Positions 6,745-13,113 of a DNA stretch of 13,113 nucleotides are shown here, piece after piece. Each line of letters begins with the position of its first letter. Positions within the stretch are counted from its first letter, which is position 1. Made by a program: the position numbers and the translations under genes. The notes below the pieces were generated by a model that worked only from the letters and a program-made list of their open reading frames with translations, did no database searches and had not been told where the DNA came from. This DNA is from an uncultured Eubacteriales bacterium (GTDB lineage Bacteria; Bacillota; Clostridia; Lachnospirales; Lachnospiraceae), in the NCBI GenBank assembly GCA_900313775.1, contig OMSP01000158.1, forward strand, positions 1 through 13,113, given 5' to 3'.

Positions 6745-7776
6745 TTAATCAATAAGCGGAAAATCGCCGACGGTGTGGAGTTCATAATCATCAGTGATGA
6801 TAAGAGCGCTCACGCCGTCGGTTTGTTCTATGAGTTTGGCGCCGCGCTCTAAACCGAGCAGAAAGACAGAAGTGCTCAGCGCATCTGCCTGCAGCGATGA
6901 TTCACAGCAGATGGTCACGGAGACCAGGTCATTATCGACGGCATAACCGGTCTTCGGATCGAGGATGTGATGCCATATCTTCCCGTCTGATTCGACATAG
7001 CGCTCATAGGAACCCGAGGTGACGAGAGATCTGTCTTTGACATCTGCTGCAGCGATGATCTCTCCTTCGTTTTTAAAGGGGTACTGAATACCGACCTTAA
7101 ACGGAGATCCGTCTTTCTTTCCCCCGACAGCCAGCACATTGCCGCCGAGGTTGATCAGCGCGTGTTTTACACCTTTACTCTCGAGCAGAGATTTGAGTTC
7201 ATCTGCTATATAGCCCTTGGCGATTCCGCCGAGCGTGATCTGCATATCAGGGTCATCCAGTCTGACAGTGTAGGTGAATTCTTCATCGCCGCTGCTTTCA
7301 GAGACATCTATCTTCCTGTAATCGACATGTGTGACTGCCTCCCGGACAGAGTTTGGATCCGGAAGTGCCGAGCTTTTATCTTCAAAATCCCAGAGATCGC
7401 TGACTGCCGCTATAGAAATATCAAACAGTCCGTCTGTCAGCTCGGAGTAGGAGAGAGCTTCCCGGATAAGGTTACCTGTCTGATAGCTGACCTCGACCGG
7501 TTTGCCGCCTGCGTGATTGATCTTCCAGATCTCGCTGTCTTCGACTGTGTGGCTGAGCCGGGCTTCCTCCTGTTCGCACAGCTGAAAACAGTCATCGATC
7601 AGCGACTCATCAGTTTCACCATAGAGAGTGATCGTGATGACGGTGTCGAAATAAAAACCGCTGCGGCTGATAGAAATATCCTGACCGTCATTAGACGGAG
7701 TCACCTTTTTGAACAGAAAAACGCCGATGATCAATGCGATCAATACCAGCGGAAAGACAATGGCAAGTTTCTTCAT
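6745..7776 (-). CDS. apbE: ApbE, FAD:protein FMN transferase (membrane-anchored)
   Basis: The 343-residue protein transfers FMN from FAD to threonine in S-G-A-T-x-T type motifs. Family motifs appear in order: FDTVITITLYG (43-53), GLFDISIAAVSDLW (116-129), LGGIAKGYIAD (182-192), INLGGNVLAVGG, SGSYERY...HHILDPKTGYAV (254-280) and ADALSTSVFLLG (297-308), where D298 and T302 are the expected metal-site positions. Residues 5-22 are a hydrophobic N-terminal anchor with no lipobox cysteine, so it is membrane-tethered rather than a lipoprotein. The residue before LGGIAKGY is Thr where the family often has Asp. The start has GAGGGG about 10 nt upstream. It converges on rnfB with a 21-nt gap; its likely targets are RnfG Thr176 and RnfD Thr151. 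Confidence 0.95.
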   Translation of the reverse strand: MKKLAIVFPLVLIALIIGVFLFKKVTPSNDGQDISISRSGFYFDTVITITLYGETDESLIDDCFQLCEQEEARLSHTVEDSEIWKINHAGGKPVEVSYQTGNLIREALSYSELTDGLFDISIAAVSDLWDFEDKSSALPDPNSVREAVTHVDYRKIDVSESSGDEEFTYTVRLDDPDMQITLGGIAKGYIADELKSLLESKGVKHALINLGGNVLAVGGKKDGSPFKVGIQYPFKNEGEIIAAADVKDRSLVTSGSYERYVESDGKIWHHILDPKTGYAVDNDLVSVTICCESSLQADALSTSVFLLGLERGAKLIEQTDGVSALIITDDYELHTVGDFPLID

Positions 7777-7782
7777 CTTATT

Positions 7783-7811
7783 TTGACCCCTCGCGTGGAT
7801 TATGATACTAT
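7783..7811 (+). promoter_or_regulatory. Probable sigma-A promoter for ruvAB
   Basis: TTGACC (7783-7788), a 17-nt spacer and TACTAT (7806-7811), with an extended TGA just before the -10. The predicted start near 7818 gives a leader of about 48 nt before ruvA. It overlaps the promoter of the divergent apbE. No GAAC-N4-GTTC type LexA box was seen nearby. Confidence 0.6.
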
Positions 7812-7824
7812 ATATAGTGGTTTG

Positions 7825-7833
7825 ATTATAGCA
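7825..7833 (-). promoter_or_regulatory. Probable extended -10 promoter for apbE
   Basis: On the - strand TGC precedes a perfect TATAAT (7825-7830); the -35 region is weak. The predicted start lies near 7818, essentially back-to-back with the ruvA start, so RNA polymerase bound at one promoter should block the other. A perfect 12-bp palindrome, ACTATATATAGT (7807-7818), lies at the shared start region. Confidence 0.5.
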
Positions 7834-7865
7834 TAAAGAGCAGTTTTACGCCACAGGAGAGGCTT

Positions 7866-8471
7866 ATGATAGCGTTTATTCGAGGAGAACTGGCAGATAT
7901 TACTGCTGATACTGCCGTGGTCGATGCGGGCGGCGTCGGGTACGCGATACTGATGCCGGCCAGGCACTTGGCTCAGCTGCCCCCGATCGGGTCAGACGTT
8001 CTGATCCATACCTATATGCAGGTGAAAGAAGATGACCAGCAGCTGTTTGGTTTTCTGGACAAAGAAGATCTGGTGATCTTTAAGAAAGTGATCGGTGTAT
8101 CGGGTATCGGTCCCAAGGGCGCACTGTCCCTGTTGTCACAGATGACGGCGAGCGAATTGCATTTCGCCGTTGTGTCGGGAGACGCGAAGACGATTTCACA
8201 GACACCGGGTATCGGAAAGAAGACGGCGGAAAAGATCGTCCTCGAGCTCAGAGATAAATTTGACAGCGATGAGTTGCTGGCGGCAGCGGGATTTGACAGA
8301 CTGCAGCAGGGCATTCCGGCGGAAGATACAGAGATGTCAGAGGCTGTCGAAGCGCTGGTCGCATTGGGCTACAGCAAGACCGATGCGATGCATGCAGTGC
8401 GCGCGATCGACGGCGCCGGGGAGATGGGAGCCGAGGAGCTTATCCGTATGGCGCTGACTAACCTTATGTAA
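7866..8471 (+). CDS. ruvA: RuvA, Holliday-junction-binding subunit of RuvAB
   Basis: This 201-residue protein has normal family length. Domain I is an OB fold starting MIAFIRGEL. Domain II has two helix-hairpin-helix motifs, VIGVSGIGPKGALSLL (75-90) and QTPGIGKKTAEKIV (112-125), which bind the DNA backbone at the four-way junction. Domain III (about 157-200) is the three-helix module that contacts RuvB. RuvA tetramers clamp the Holliday junction and load the RuvB motor during recombinational repair. The ATG follows AGGAG with 6-nt spacing. ruvB begins 11 nt after the stop, in the usual ruvAB arrangement; the gene is divergent from apbE. Confidence 0.97.
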   Translation: MIAFIRGELADITADTAVVDAGGVGYAILMPARHLAQLPPIGSDVLIHTYMQVKEDDQQLFGFLDKEDLVIFKKVIGVSGIGPKGALSLLSQMTASELHFAVVSGDAKTISQTPGIGKKTAEKIVLELRDKFDSDELLAAAGFDRLQQGIPAEDTEMSEAVEALVALGYSKTDAMHAVRAIDGAGEMGAEELIRMALTNLM

Positions 8472-8482
8472 GGGGAAGCATT

Positions 8483-9493
8483 ATGGCAGAGAAGAGAAGG
8501 ATAGTCACAGGGGAACGCGAACAGCAGGAAGTCAGTTACGAAAACAGACTGCGTCCGCAGACTCTGGATGAATATATCGGACAGGAGAAGGCAAAGGAAA
8601 AGCTGATCGTCACGATCGAAGCCGCAAAGAAACGCGGCGAGGCGCTTGATCATGTGCTTTTCTACGGGCCGCCCGGGCTCGGCAAGACGACGCTTGCCGG
8701 GATCATAGCCCATGAGATGGGCGTTAATTTCCGCGTGACCAGCGGACCGGCGATCGAGAAGCCGGGGGAGATGGCCGCGATCCTCAATTCCCTGCAGACG
8801 GGAGATATCCTGTTTGTAGATGAGATCCACCGTCTGGCCAGACAGGTGGAGGAAGTGCTCTACCCCGCGATGGAAGACTATGCGATCGATATCCTGATCG
8901 GAAAGGGTGCGACTTCTCGCTCGATCCGTCTGGATCTTCCGCATTTTACGCTGATCGGCGCAACGACCAGAGCCGGTATGCTGACAGCGCCGCTGCGCGA
9001 TCGCTTCGGTGTGCTGCAAAGGATGGAATTTTATACGCCGCGAGAATTGAAAGAGATCCTTCTCAGATCGGCAACTGTCCTGAAAGTGGAACTCGACGAT
9101 GAAGCGGCGGGAGAACTGGCGGCCCGTTCCCGCGGGACACCGCGTCTGGCAAACCGCCTGCTCAAGCGCGCGAGAGATTATGCCCAGGTACGCCATGACG
9201 GCCGGGTCACGATCGATGTAGCCAGAGAGGCGCTGGGGCTTTTGGATGTGGATGACAAGGGACTTGATTCCACCGACAGGCGGATCCTGTCCACGATGAT
9301 CACAGTTTTCGGCGGCTCACCGGTGGGGTTGGAGACACTTGCGGCTTCGCTGGGCGAAGACTCCGGTACGATAGAAGATGTCTACGAGCCCTATTTGCTC
9401 AAAGAGGGCTATATCTCACGCACGCCGCGCGGTCGTATCCCGACGGCTCAGGCCTACGAGCATATGCATATCCCGATGCCTGCAGGTGACTGA
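8483..9493 (+). CDS. ruvB: RuvB, AAA+ branch-migration ATPase
   Basis: The 336-residue protein has the full RuvB layout: RPQTLDEYIGQE near the N-terminus, Walker A GPPGLGKTT (62-70), Walker B ILFVDEIHRL (109-118), sensor 1 LIGATTRAGMLTAPLRDRFG with the arginine finger expected at R174, then a lid domain and a C-terminal winged helix (FGGSPVGLETLAASLGED, about 276-293) ending in RTPRGR. Hexameric rings pump DNA through RuvA to move Holliday junctions. The start has AAGGGGAAG just upstream. A bidirectional terminator follows the stop by about 17 nt, so the unit holds only ruvA and ruvB. Confidence 0.98.
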   Translation: MAEKRRIVTGEREQQEVSYENRLRPQTLDEYIGQEKAKEKLIVTIEAAKKRGEALDHVLFYGPPGLGKTTLAGIIAHEMGVNFRVTSGPAIEKPGEMAAILNSLQTGDILFVDEIHRLARQVEEVLYPAMEDYAIDILIGKGATSRSIRLDLPHFTLIGATTRAGMLTAPLRDRFGVLQRMEFYTPRELKEILLRSATVLKVELDDEAAGELAARSRGTPRLANRLLKRARDYAQVRHDGRVTIDVAREALGLLDVDDKGLDSTDRRILSTMITVFGGSPVGLETLAASLGEDSGTIEDVYEPYLLKEGYISRTPRGRIPTAQAYEHMHIPMPAGD

Positions 9494-9510
9494 TATCTGA
9501 ACGTTGAATA

Positions 9511-9548
9511 AAAAGAAACTGTACACAGAAGAGTGTACAGTTTCTTTT
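9511..9548. terminator. Bidirectional intrinsic terminator between ruvB and the convergent membrane-protein gene
   Basis: A perfect 16-bp stem, including AAACTGTACAC paired with GTGTACAGTTT, closes the 6-nt loop AGAAGA. A-runs on the left and T-runs on the right let it work in both directions. It should end both the ruvAB transcript and the transcript from the gene at 9569-10423. Confidence 0.9.
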
Positions 9549-9568
9549 AGTATGCAAATGAAAAGCAG

Positions 9569-10423
9569 TTAATCTTCAGTCGCTTCAGCGTCAGCCTTTG
9601 CTGCTTCAGCCTCAGCCTTCTCAACCTTCTCGGCTTCTCTGGCGAGATGCTCAGCCTCGATCCTTTCATCAAGGCTCATGCGGTTGCCGTCATCGCTGAC
9701 ATCGATGCGTGCCTTAGCCGCGATAGAACCGCTCTTGCCTGCCTGCTCAGCCTTCTTATAGGCCTGTTTTTCAGACTCCTCGCTGACAGTCTTATGTGCC
9801 AGATTGGCTATCATACCGCCTGACTTCTTGGCGCTGTCTCTGGCTGCCTCGATAGACTCTTCTTTCTCTGCTTTGACTTCTTCAGGCGTCTGGTTCTTAG
9901 GAGCGTTCTCATCTTTGAGCTGTCCCGCGCTGTGGCGGCAGCTAAGGAACGCGAAGAAGCAGGAGAGCATCAGAAGCACTGCGGCAACCATAGAAGTGAT
10001 GATTGCGCCGGTCTTTACCATTGATTTGGTGAAGAAGGCGAACATACCGTAACTGATCGTCGGATTCTTGAACCATGTGAAATTGCTGTAGATAATTACG
10101 AAAAGAACAAGGATCATCATCGTAAAGCACAGCTTCTGAGTCGATCCGGCATAGACCTTGACGTTATCGTAGTTGAGGACCATGCGTTTGCGCCTTGAGA
10201 CCGTCTGGTCCAGGAAGGTGGCTTTATTGCTGAAGACCACACCCCTGTCGATCTGTGCATTGATATAGTTTACGCGGTAAAAAGTCCGGGTGACCCAAGT
10301 GCGCACCAGGATCAGCATGATAAGAGCAAAGATCAGGACCGGCCATCCCGTGGACGGACCGATCGCAAGAAACGGGAAGGCGAGGCATCCCGGGATCCAC
10401 CAGAACCAGTAACGATTAGTCAT
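9569..10423 (-). CDS. Unrecognised membrane protein with a long charged C-terminal tail
   Basis: This 284-residue protein belongs to no family I recognise. It starts with an aromatic-rich segment (MTNRYWFWWIP). Hydrophobic helices are likely at about 6-21, 25-44, 98-118 and 137-161, with a basic loop between (RRKRM at 77-81). Residues about 165-284 are hydrophilic and rich in Lys, Glu and Ala, probably helical or coiled-coil, and end in an Ala/Glu/Asp run. No catalytic motif or signal-peptide cleavage site was seen. Expression looks real: AAAGGAGG lies 8 nt from the ATG, a good promoter sits upstream, and a terminator follows. It is divergent from the ModE-like/yqeB operon; a functional link is possible but not shown. 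Confidence 0.85.
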   Translation of the reverse strand: MTNRYWFWWIPGCLAFPFLAIGPSTGWPVLIFALIMLILVRTWVTRTFYRVNYINAQIDRGVVFSNKATFLDQTVSRRKRMVLNYDNVKVYAGSTQKLCFTMMILVLFVIIYSNFTWFKNPTISYGMFAFFTKSMVKTGAIITSMVAAVLLMLSCFFAFLSCRHSAGQLKDENAPKNQTPEEVKAEKEESIEAARDSAKKSGGMIANLAHKTVSEESEKQAYKKAEQAGKSGSIAAKARIDVSDDGNRMSLDERIEAEHLAREAEKVEKAEAEAAKADAEATED

Positions 10424-10452
10424 ACAAACAACCTCCTTTTATGCTATTTCCC

Positions 10453-10481
10453 ATTTTAATGTCTGCCGGATAATGCGTCAA
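10453..10481 (-). promoter_or_regulatory. Promoter of the membrane-protein gene
   Basis: On the - strand, TTGACG (10476-10481), a 17-nt spacer and TAAAAT (10453-10458) fit sigma-A well. The predicted start near 10446 leaves a short leader containing the AAAGGAGG site. Confidence 0.7.
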
Positions 10482-10487
10482 TGCTCT

Positions 10488-10516
10488 TTGACATTTTACA
10501 GCTGAGACAGTAAGAT
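10488..10516 (+). promoter_or_regulatory. Promoter of the ModE-like/yqeB operon
   Basis: A consensus TTGACA (10488-10493), a 17-nt spacer and TAAGAT (10511-10516). The predicted start near 10523 gives a leader of about 45 nt. Its -35 lies only 6 bp from the -35 of the divergent promoter, so one regulator bound here could affect both genes. Confidence 0.7.
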
Positions 10517-10567
10517 AAATATTGGAGTATTTCCCGAAAACAAATCAATGAAAATGAGGAATACCAG

Positions 10568-10945
10568 ATGAATAAAGAGACGATTCACCCGAAAATACAG
10601 GTCAGCATCGCCGGCGAGGAGATGTTCTTCGGACCGGGACCTTACCGGTTGCTGAAGATCATCAGTGAGACCGGATCTGTCCGCGATGCCTGTAACGAGA
10701 TGGGACTGTCCTACAGCAAGGCGTGGAAGATCCTAAACCGTATGGAAAACGAGATGGGGTGCAAGGTCATTATCCGTTCACGCGGCGGAGCTGAGGGAGG
10801 TCATTCGACCGTCACAGAATTTGGCAAAAAATACTTAAAGAGCTATGAGGAATACAATGAGTCGGTTCAGGCGTTTGCCAAGAAGGAGATGGAACGCATC
10901 TTCGCGGAGCTTAATGCCGATATGACAGGAGGGGACAATAAGTGA
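10568..10945 (+). CDS. ModE N-terminal-type winged-helix transcriptional regulator
   Basis: The 125-residue protein matches the DNA-binding domain of the molybdate regulator ModE. The helix-turn-helix spans about 35-60 (GSVRDACNEMGLSYSKAW, then KILNRME), and the wing RSRGGAEGGHSTVTEFGKKYL covers 70-90; S-Y-x-x-A-W and G-G-x-x-G-G are family hallmarks. It ends in a short helical tail and lacks the C-terminal molybdate-binding (Mop/TOBE) domain of full ModE, so how it senses a signal is not evident. TGAGGA lies 7 nt from the ATG. The stop overlaps the yqeB GTG start by 4 nt, so a role in regulating molybdenum-enzyme genes is a reasonable inference. It may control its own divergent promoter region. 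Confidence 0.88.
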   Translation: MNKETIHPKIQVSIAGEEMFFGPGPYRLLKIISETGSVRDACNEMGLSYSKAWKILNRMENEMGCKVIIRSRGGAEGGHSTVTEFGKKYLKSYEEYNESVQAFAKKEMERIFAELNADMTGGDNK

Positions 10946-11760
10946 AGATCCTGATTCGAGGAGCCGGAGATCTGGCTTCCGGTGTGGCCTGGCGTCTGTA
11001 TCAGGCCGGTTACAAAAAAATACTGATGACAGATATCGCAGTGCCGACGACCGTGCGCCGTACGGTCGCATTTTCTCCCGCTGTTTATCAGGGGGAGGCG
11101 ACTGTTGAGGGAGTGACAGGGCGGCTGGTCACCGATGAAGCGGGGACCGAAGCTGCGCACGCAGCCGGTGAGATAGCGGTCATTGCTGATCCCGGGACAT
11201 CTTGCCTGGCATGGTTCAAGCCCGATGTGCTGGTGGACGGCATTCTGGCGAAGTACAATACCGGAACAAAGATCGATGACGCTGATCTGGTGCTCGGTAT
11301 GGGACCGGGATTTACGGCAAAAGAGGATGTCGATTTTGCGATCGAGACTAAGCGCGGGCATTATCTCGGAAGGATCATCAGCGAGGGCAGTCCGGTGCCG
11401 GATACCGGTGTGCCGGGCAATATTGCCGGGTTTACTTCCGAGCGCATTATCCGTGCCGGTGCGGACGGAGTGTTCAAAGGACTTCGCAAGATCGGTGATC
11501 TCGTAAAAGCCGGGGAGGAACTGGCTGTTGTCAAGACAGAAAACGGTGCGGAGGTAGTCACTTATGCCAATATCGCGGGCGTGGTGCGCGGGATGCTGCA
11601 GGACGGCGTCCAAGTCACTGAGGGCATGAAATCAGGTGATGTGGATCCGCGCGGTGAGGTGGACTACTGCCGGTCGATCTCCGATAAGGCGCTTGCGATC
11701 GGCGGAGGAGTGCTGCAGGCGGTAAGCAAGTATGCACACGAGCACGACTTAGAGAAATAA
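10942..11760 (+). CDS. yqeB: EF2563/YqeB-family selenium-dependent molybdenum hydroxylase system protein
   Basis: The 272-residue protein begins IRGAGDLASGVAWRLYQAGY, the Rossmann-like start of this family, followed by VPTTVRRTVAFSPAVYQG and DPGTSCLAWFKPDVLVDGILAKYN. Residues about 180-238 resemble a biotinyl/lipoyl-like fold (GDLVKAGEELAVV...ANIAGVVRGML). The family is a known genomic marker of selenium-dependent molybdenum hydroxylases, in which a labile selenium is inserted at the molybdenum site; its exact reaction is not established. The start is GTG at 10942, supported by AGGAGGGG 7 nt upstream and by the overlap with the regulator stop. Usual partners (yqeC, mocA, selD, xanthine dehydrogenase subunits) are not in this window. 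Confidence 0.92.
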   Translation: MKILIRGAGDLASGVAWRLYQAGYKKILMTDIAVPTTVRRTVAFSPAVYQGEATVEGVTGRLVTDEAGTEAAHAAGEIAVIADPGTSCLAWFKPDVLVDGILAKYNTGTKIDDADLVLGMGPGFTAKEDVDFAIETKRGHYLGRIISEGSPVPDTGVPGNIAGFTSERIIRAGADGVFKGLRKIGDLVKAGEELAVVKTENGAEVVTYANIAGVVRGMLQDGVQVTEGMKSGDVDPRGEVDYCRSISDKALAIGGGVLQAVSKYAHEHDLEK

Positions 11761-11769
11761 AGGGCAGAA

Positions 11770-13113
11770 ATGGCTGATTATCAGGAGCGTCTGGCCTCTC
11801 TTAAAAGATATCTGAAGATCAATGATTATGCAGCGATCATACTGCCGATGGGCGATCCTCACGGATCGGAATACATCGGGGAGTGTGACCGCTGGATTTT
11901 TTATCTGACAGGCTTTTCAGGATCGGCTGCGATACTGGTCGTATATGCAGCCGGCGATCCTTATCTGATCGTTGACGGTCGTTATCATATTCAGGCGGAG
12001 AATGAACTTGCCGGGACGGGTATCCGGCTGATCAAGCTGGGTTGTGATGAAGCGCCGACAAGGCAGGACGCATTGATGCTGGCACTCGCGCATATAAAAG
12101 ACGGCCGGGTGGCTTTGCCGTACGATCTGATCAGTCACAAGGGATTTGAGGCCTATGAAAGGTTAATCTCTGAGATGGCTGCGGATCTGCAGCCGGCCGA
12201 TATTGATTTGAACGACATGGGACGCGGCATTTGGCCGGACAGGCCGGCGCGCAGGGCATCAGCCGGCTGGCTTTTACCGGAGTCTGTTACCGGATCGAGC
12301 CTGGAGAGCCGCATCAGAGATCTTAGGCGTAAGACGGGCGCTTACGGAGCGGAGTTTTATATAGTTACGGCCTTGGATACGATTGGTTGGATCTTTGATC
12401 TGCGCGGCGATGACATTGCCTATACGCCCGTACTCTATGCCTGGTTTATTTTGGGGCAGGATAGCGGATGTCTGTATCTGCAGAAAAAGACGGCGGATTC
12501 TTTGTCGTCAGAATTCACGGATCGGCTGAAAGATCTGGGGATAACAGTTGGCGCGTATGAGGACTTTGAGAGGGATGTGACAATGCTTTCCGGACGCACG
12601 GCACTCGATGCGGAGGCAGTCAATCACCGTATCGTATGCTCATTGAACTGGTCTGTAGTATCTGTCGTCAATTCTGATATCACACAGCAGACCTGCAAAA
12701 ACGATATTCAGCTGAATATGATAAAAAAGGCTCATCTGCTGGACGGACTGGCGCTGACAAGACTCATCTACAGGATCAAACAGGGTGAGTTCACAGGCCG
12801 GAGCGAGTGGGATGTCGCCTGCGCGCTGGAGGAGATCCGTCGGGAGTTTGTCACCTATATTGAGCCGAGCTTCGCGACGATTGCCGCCTGCGGTGAGAAC
12901 GCGGCTATCGTCCACTACACGCCTGAAGAGGGACACTCGGCTGCGCTGGAGGACCACGGCTTTCTGCTGATGGACGTCGGCGGACAATACACGCAGGGGA
13001 CAACTGATGTGACGCGTACGATCGCGCTCGGCCCGTTGTCAGAGGAAGAGAAGATCTACTACACGGCGGTGCTGCAGGGGCATCTCCGTCTGGCCAATGC
13101 TGTGATCGACACC
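11770..13113 (+). CDS. pepP: Xaa-Pro aminopeptidase (aminopeptidase P, M24B), 3'-truncated by the window
   Basis: The frame is open for 448 codons from the ATG to the window edge, so the protein is incomplete; long-form aminopeptidase P is usually about 600 residues. The N-terminal creatinase-like domains include RWIFYLTGFSGSAAILVV and YLIVDGRYHIQAE. The catalytic pita-bread domain shows PSFATIAACGENAAIVHYTP (His382) and MDVGGQYTQGTTDVTRTIALG, where Asp402 and Asp413 are the first two metal ligands. The remaining His and Glu ligands lie past the window. The enzyme removes an N-terminal residue before proline in the cytoplasm. The start is 9 nt after the yqeB stop with AAAGGG just upstream, so it is likely co-transcribed. 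Confidence 0.93.
   Translation, partial: MADYQERLASLKRYLKINDYAAIILPMGDPHGSEYIGECDRWIFYLTGFSGSAAILVVYAAGDPYLIVDGRYHIQAENELAGTGIRLIKLGCDEAPTRQDALMLALAHIKDGRVALPYDLISHKGFEAYERLISEMAADLQPADIDLNDMGRGIWPDRPARRASAGWLLPESVTGSSLESRIRDLRRKTGAYGAEFYIVTALDTIGWIFDLRGDDIAYTPVLYAWFILGQDSGCLYLQKKTADSLSSEFTDRLKDLGITVGAYEDFERDVTMLSGRTALDAEAVNHRIVCSLNWSVVSVVNSDITQQTCKNDIQLNMIKKAHLLDGLALTRLIYRIKQGEFTGRSEWDVACALEEIRREFVTYIEPSFATIAACGENAAIVHYTPEEGHSAALEDHGFLLMDVGGQYTQGTTDVTRTIALGPLSEEEKIYYTAVLQGHLRLANAVIDT

Noticed and set aside
6724..6780. + strand terminator for the rnf operon
   Set aside because: Only a weak CTTATT/AATAAG pairing with a long loop and no T-run is present.
7162..7836. 224-codon + strand frame opposite apbE
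   Set aside because: It is the complement of conserved ApbE motifs and runs through the promoter region.
7777..7865. LexA/SOS box controlling ruvAB
   Set aside because: No GAAC-N4-GTTC type sequence is present in the gap, although ruvAB is SOS-controlled in some bacteria.
8369..9196. 275-codon - strand frame opposite ruvA/ruvB
   Set aside because: It covers the RuvB Walker and sensor motifs on the other strand and shows no domain of its own.

Overview
The window looks like chromosomal DNA of an anaerobic Firmicute, most likely a Clostridia/Lachnospiraceae-type organism with moderately high GC. The pointers are strong AAAGGAGG-type ribosome binding sites, the ispH-rpsA(S1) junction characteristic of Clostridia, a complete rnfCDGEAB operon, and short intergenic gaps with intrinsic terminators. 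No phage, transposon, tRNA, rRNA or CRISPR signature was seen. The genus assignment is inference.

Layout. (1) 1-1472, + strand: the last 37 codons of ispH (isoprenoid synthesis) overlap the start of a four-domain ribosomal-protein-S1-like gene with a roughly 100-residue Glu/Ala/Pro tail. A strong terminator follows at about 1514. (2) 1580-6723, + strand: the six-gene operon rnfC-D-G-E-A-B. The first five genes are chained by 4-nt stop/start overlaps, and rnfB follows after 15 nt with its own strong SD. It encodes the membrane ferredoxin:NAD+ oxidoreductase. (3) 6745-7776, - strand: apbE, the FMN transferase that should attach FMN to RnfG and RnfD. It runs tail-to-tail into rnfB, and its probable terminator lies inside the rnfB coding sequence. 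(4) 7866-9493, + strand: ruvA-ruvB, the Holliday-junction branch-migration motor. Its promoter overlaps that of divergent apbE. A 16-bp bidirectional terminator at 9511-9548 ends it. (5) 9569-10423, - strand: an unrecognised four-helix membrane protein with a charged cytoplasmic-type tail. (6) 10568-13113, + strand: a ModE-type winged-helix regulator, a YqeB/EF2563-family selenium-dependent molybdenum hydroxylase maturation protein, and the first 448 codons of an Xaa-Pro aminopeptidase that runs off the window.

How they work together. Rnf couples electron flow from reduced ferredoxin to NAD+ with ion export. ApbE supplies the covalent flavins, so groups 2 and 3 form one energy-conservation module. 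The ModE-like/YqeB pair suggests the organism makes a Se-dependent molybdenum hydroxylase (xanthine dehydrogenase type) encoded elsewhere. The rest is housekeeping.

No wholly new system is evident. The most unusual points are the out-of-frame ispH/S1 overlap, the Cys-rich tail on RnfE, the apbE terminator embedded in rnfB, the overlapping apbE/ruvA promoters, and the uncharacterised membrane protein sharing a compact divergent promoter with the molybdenum-related genes.
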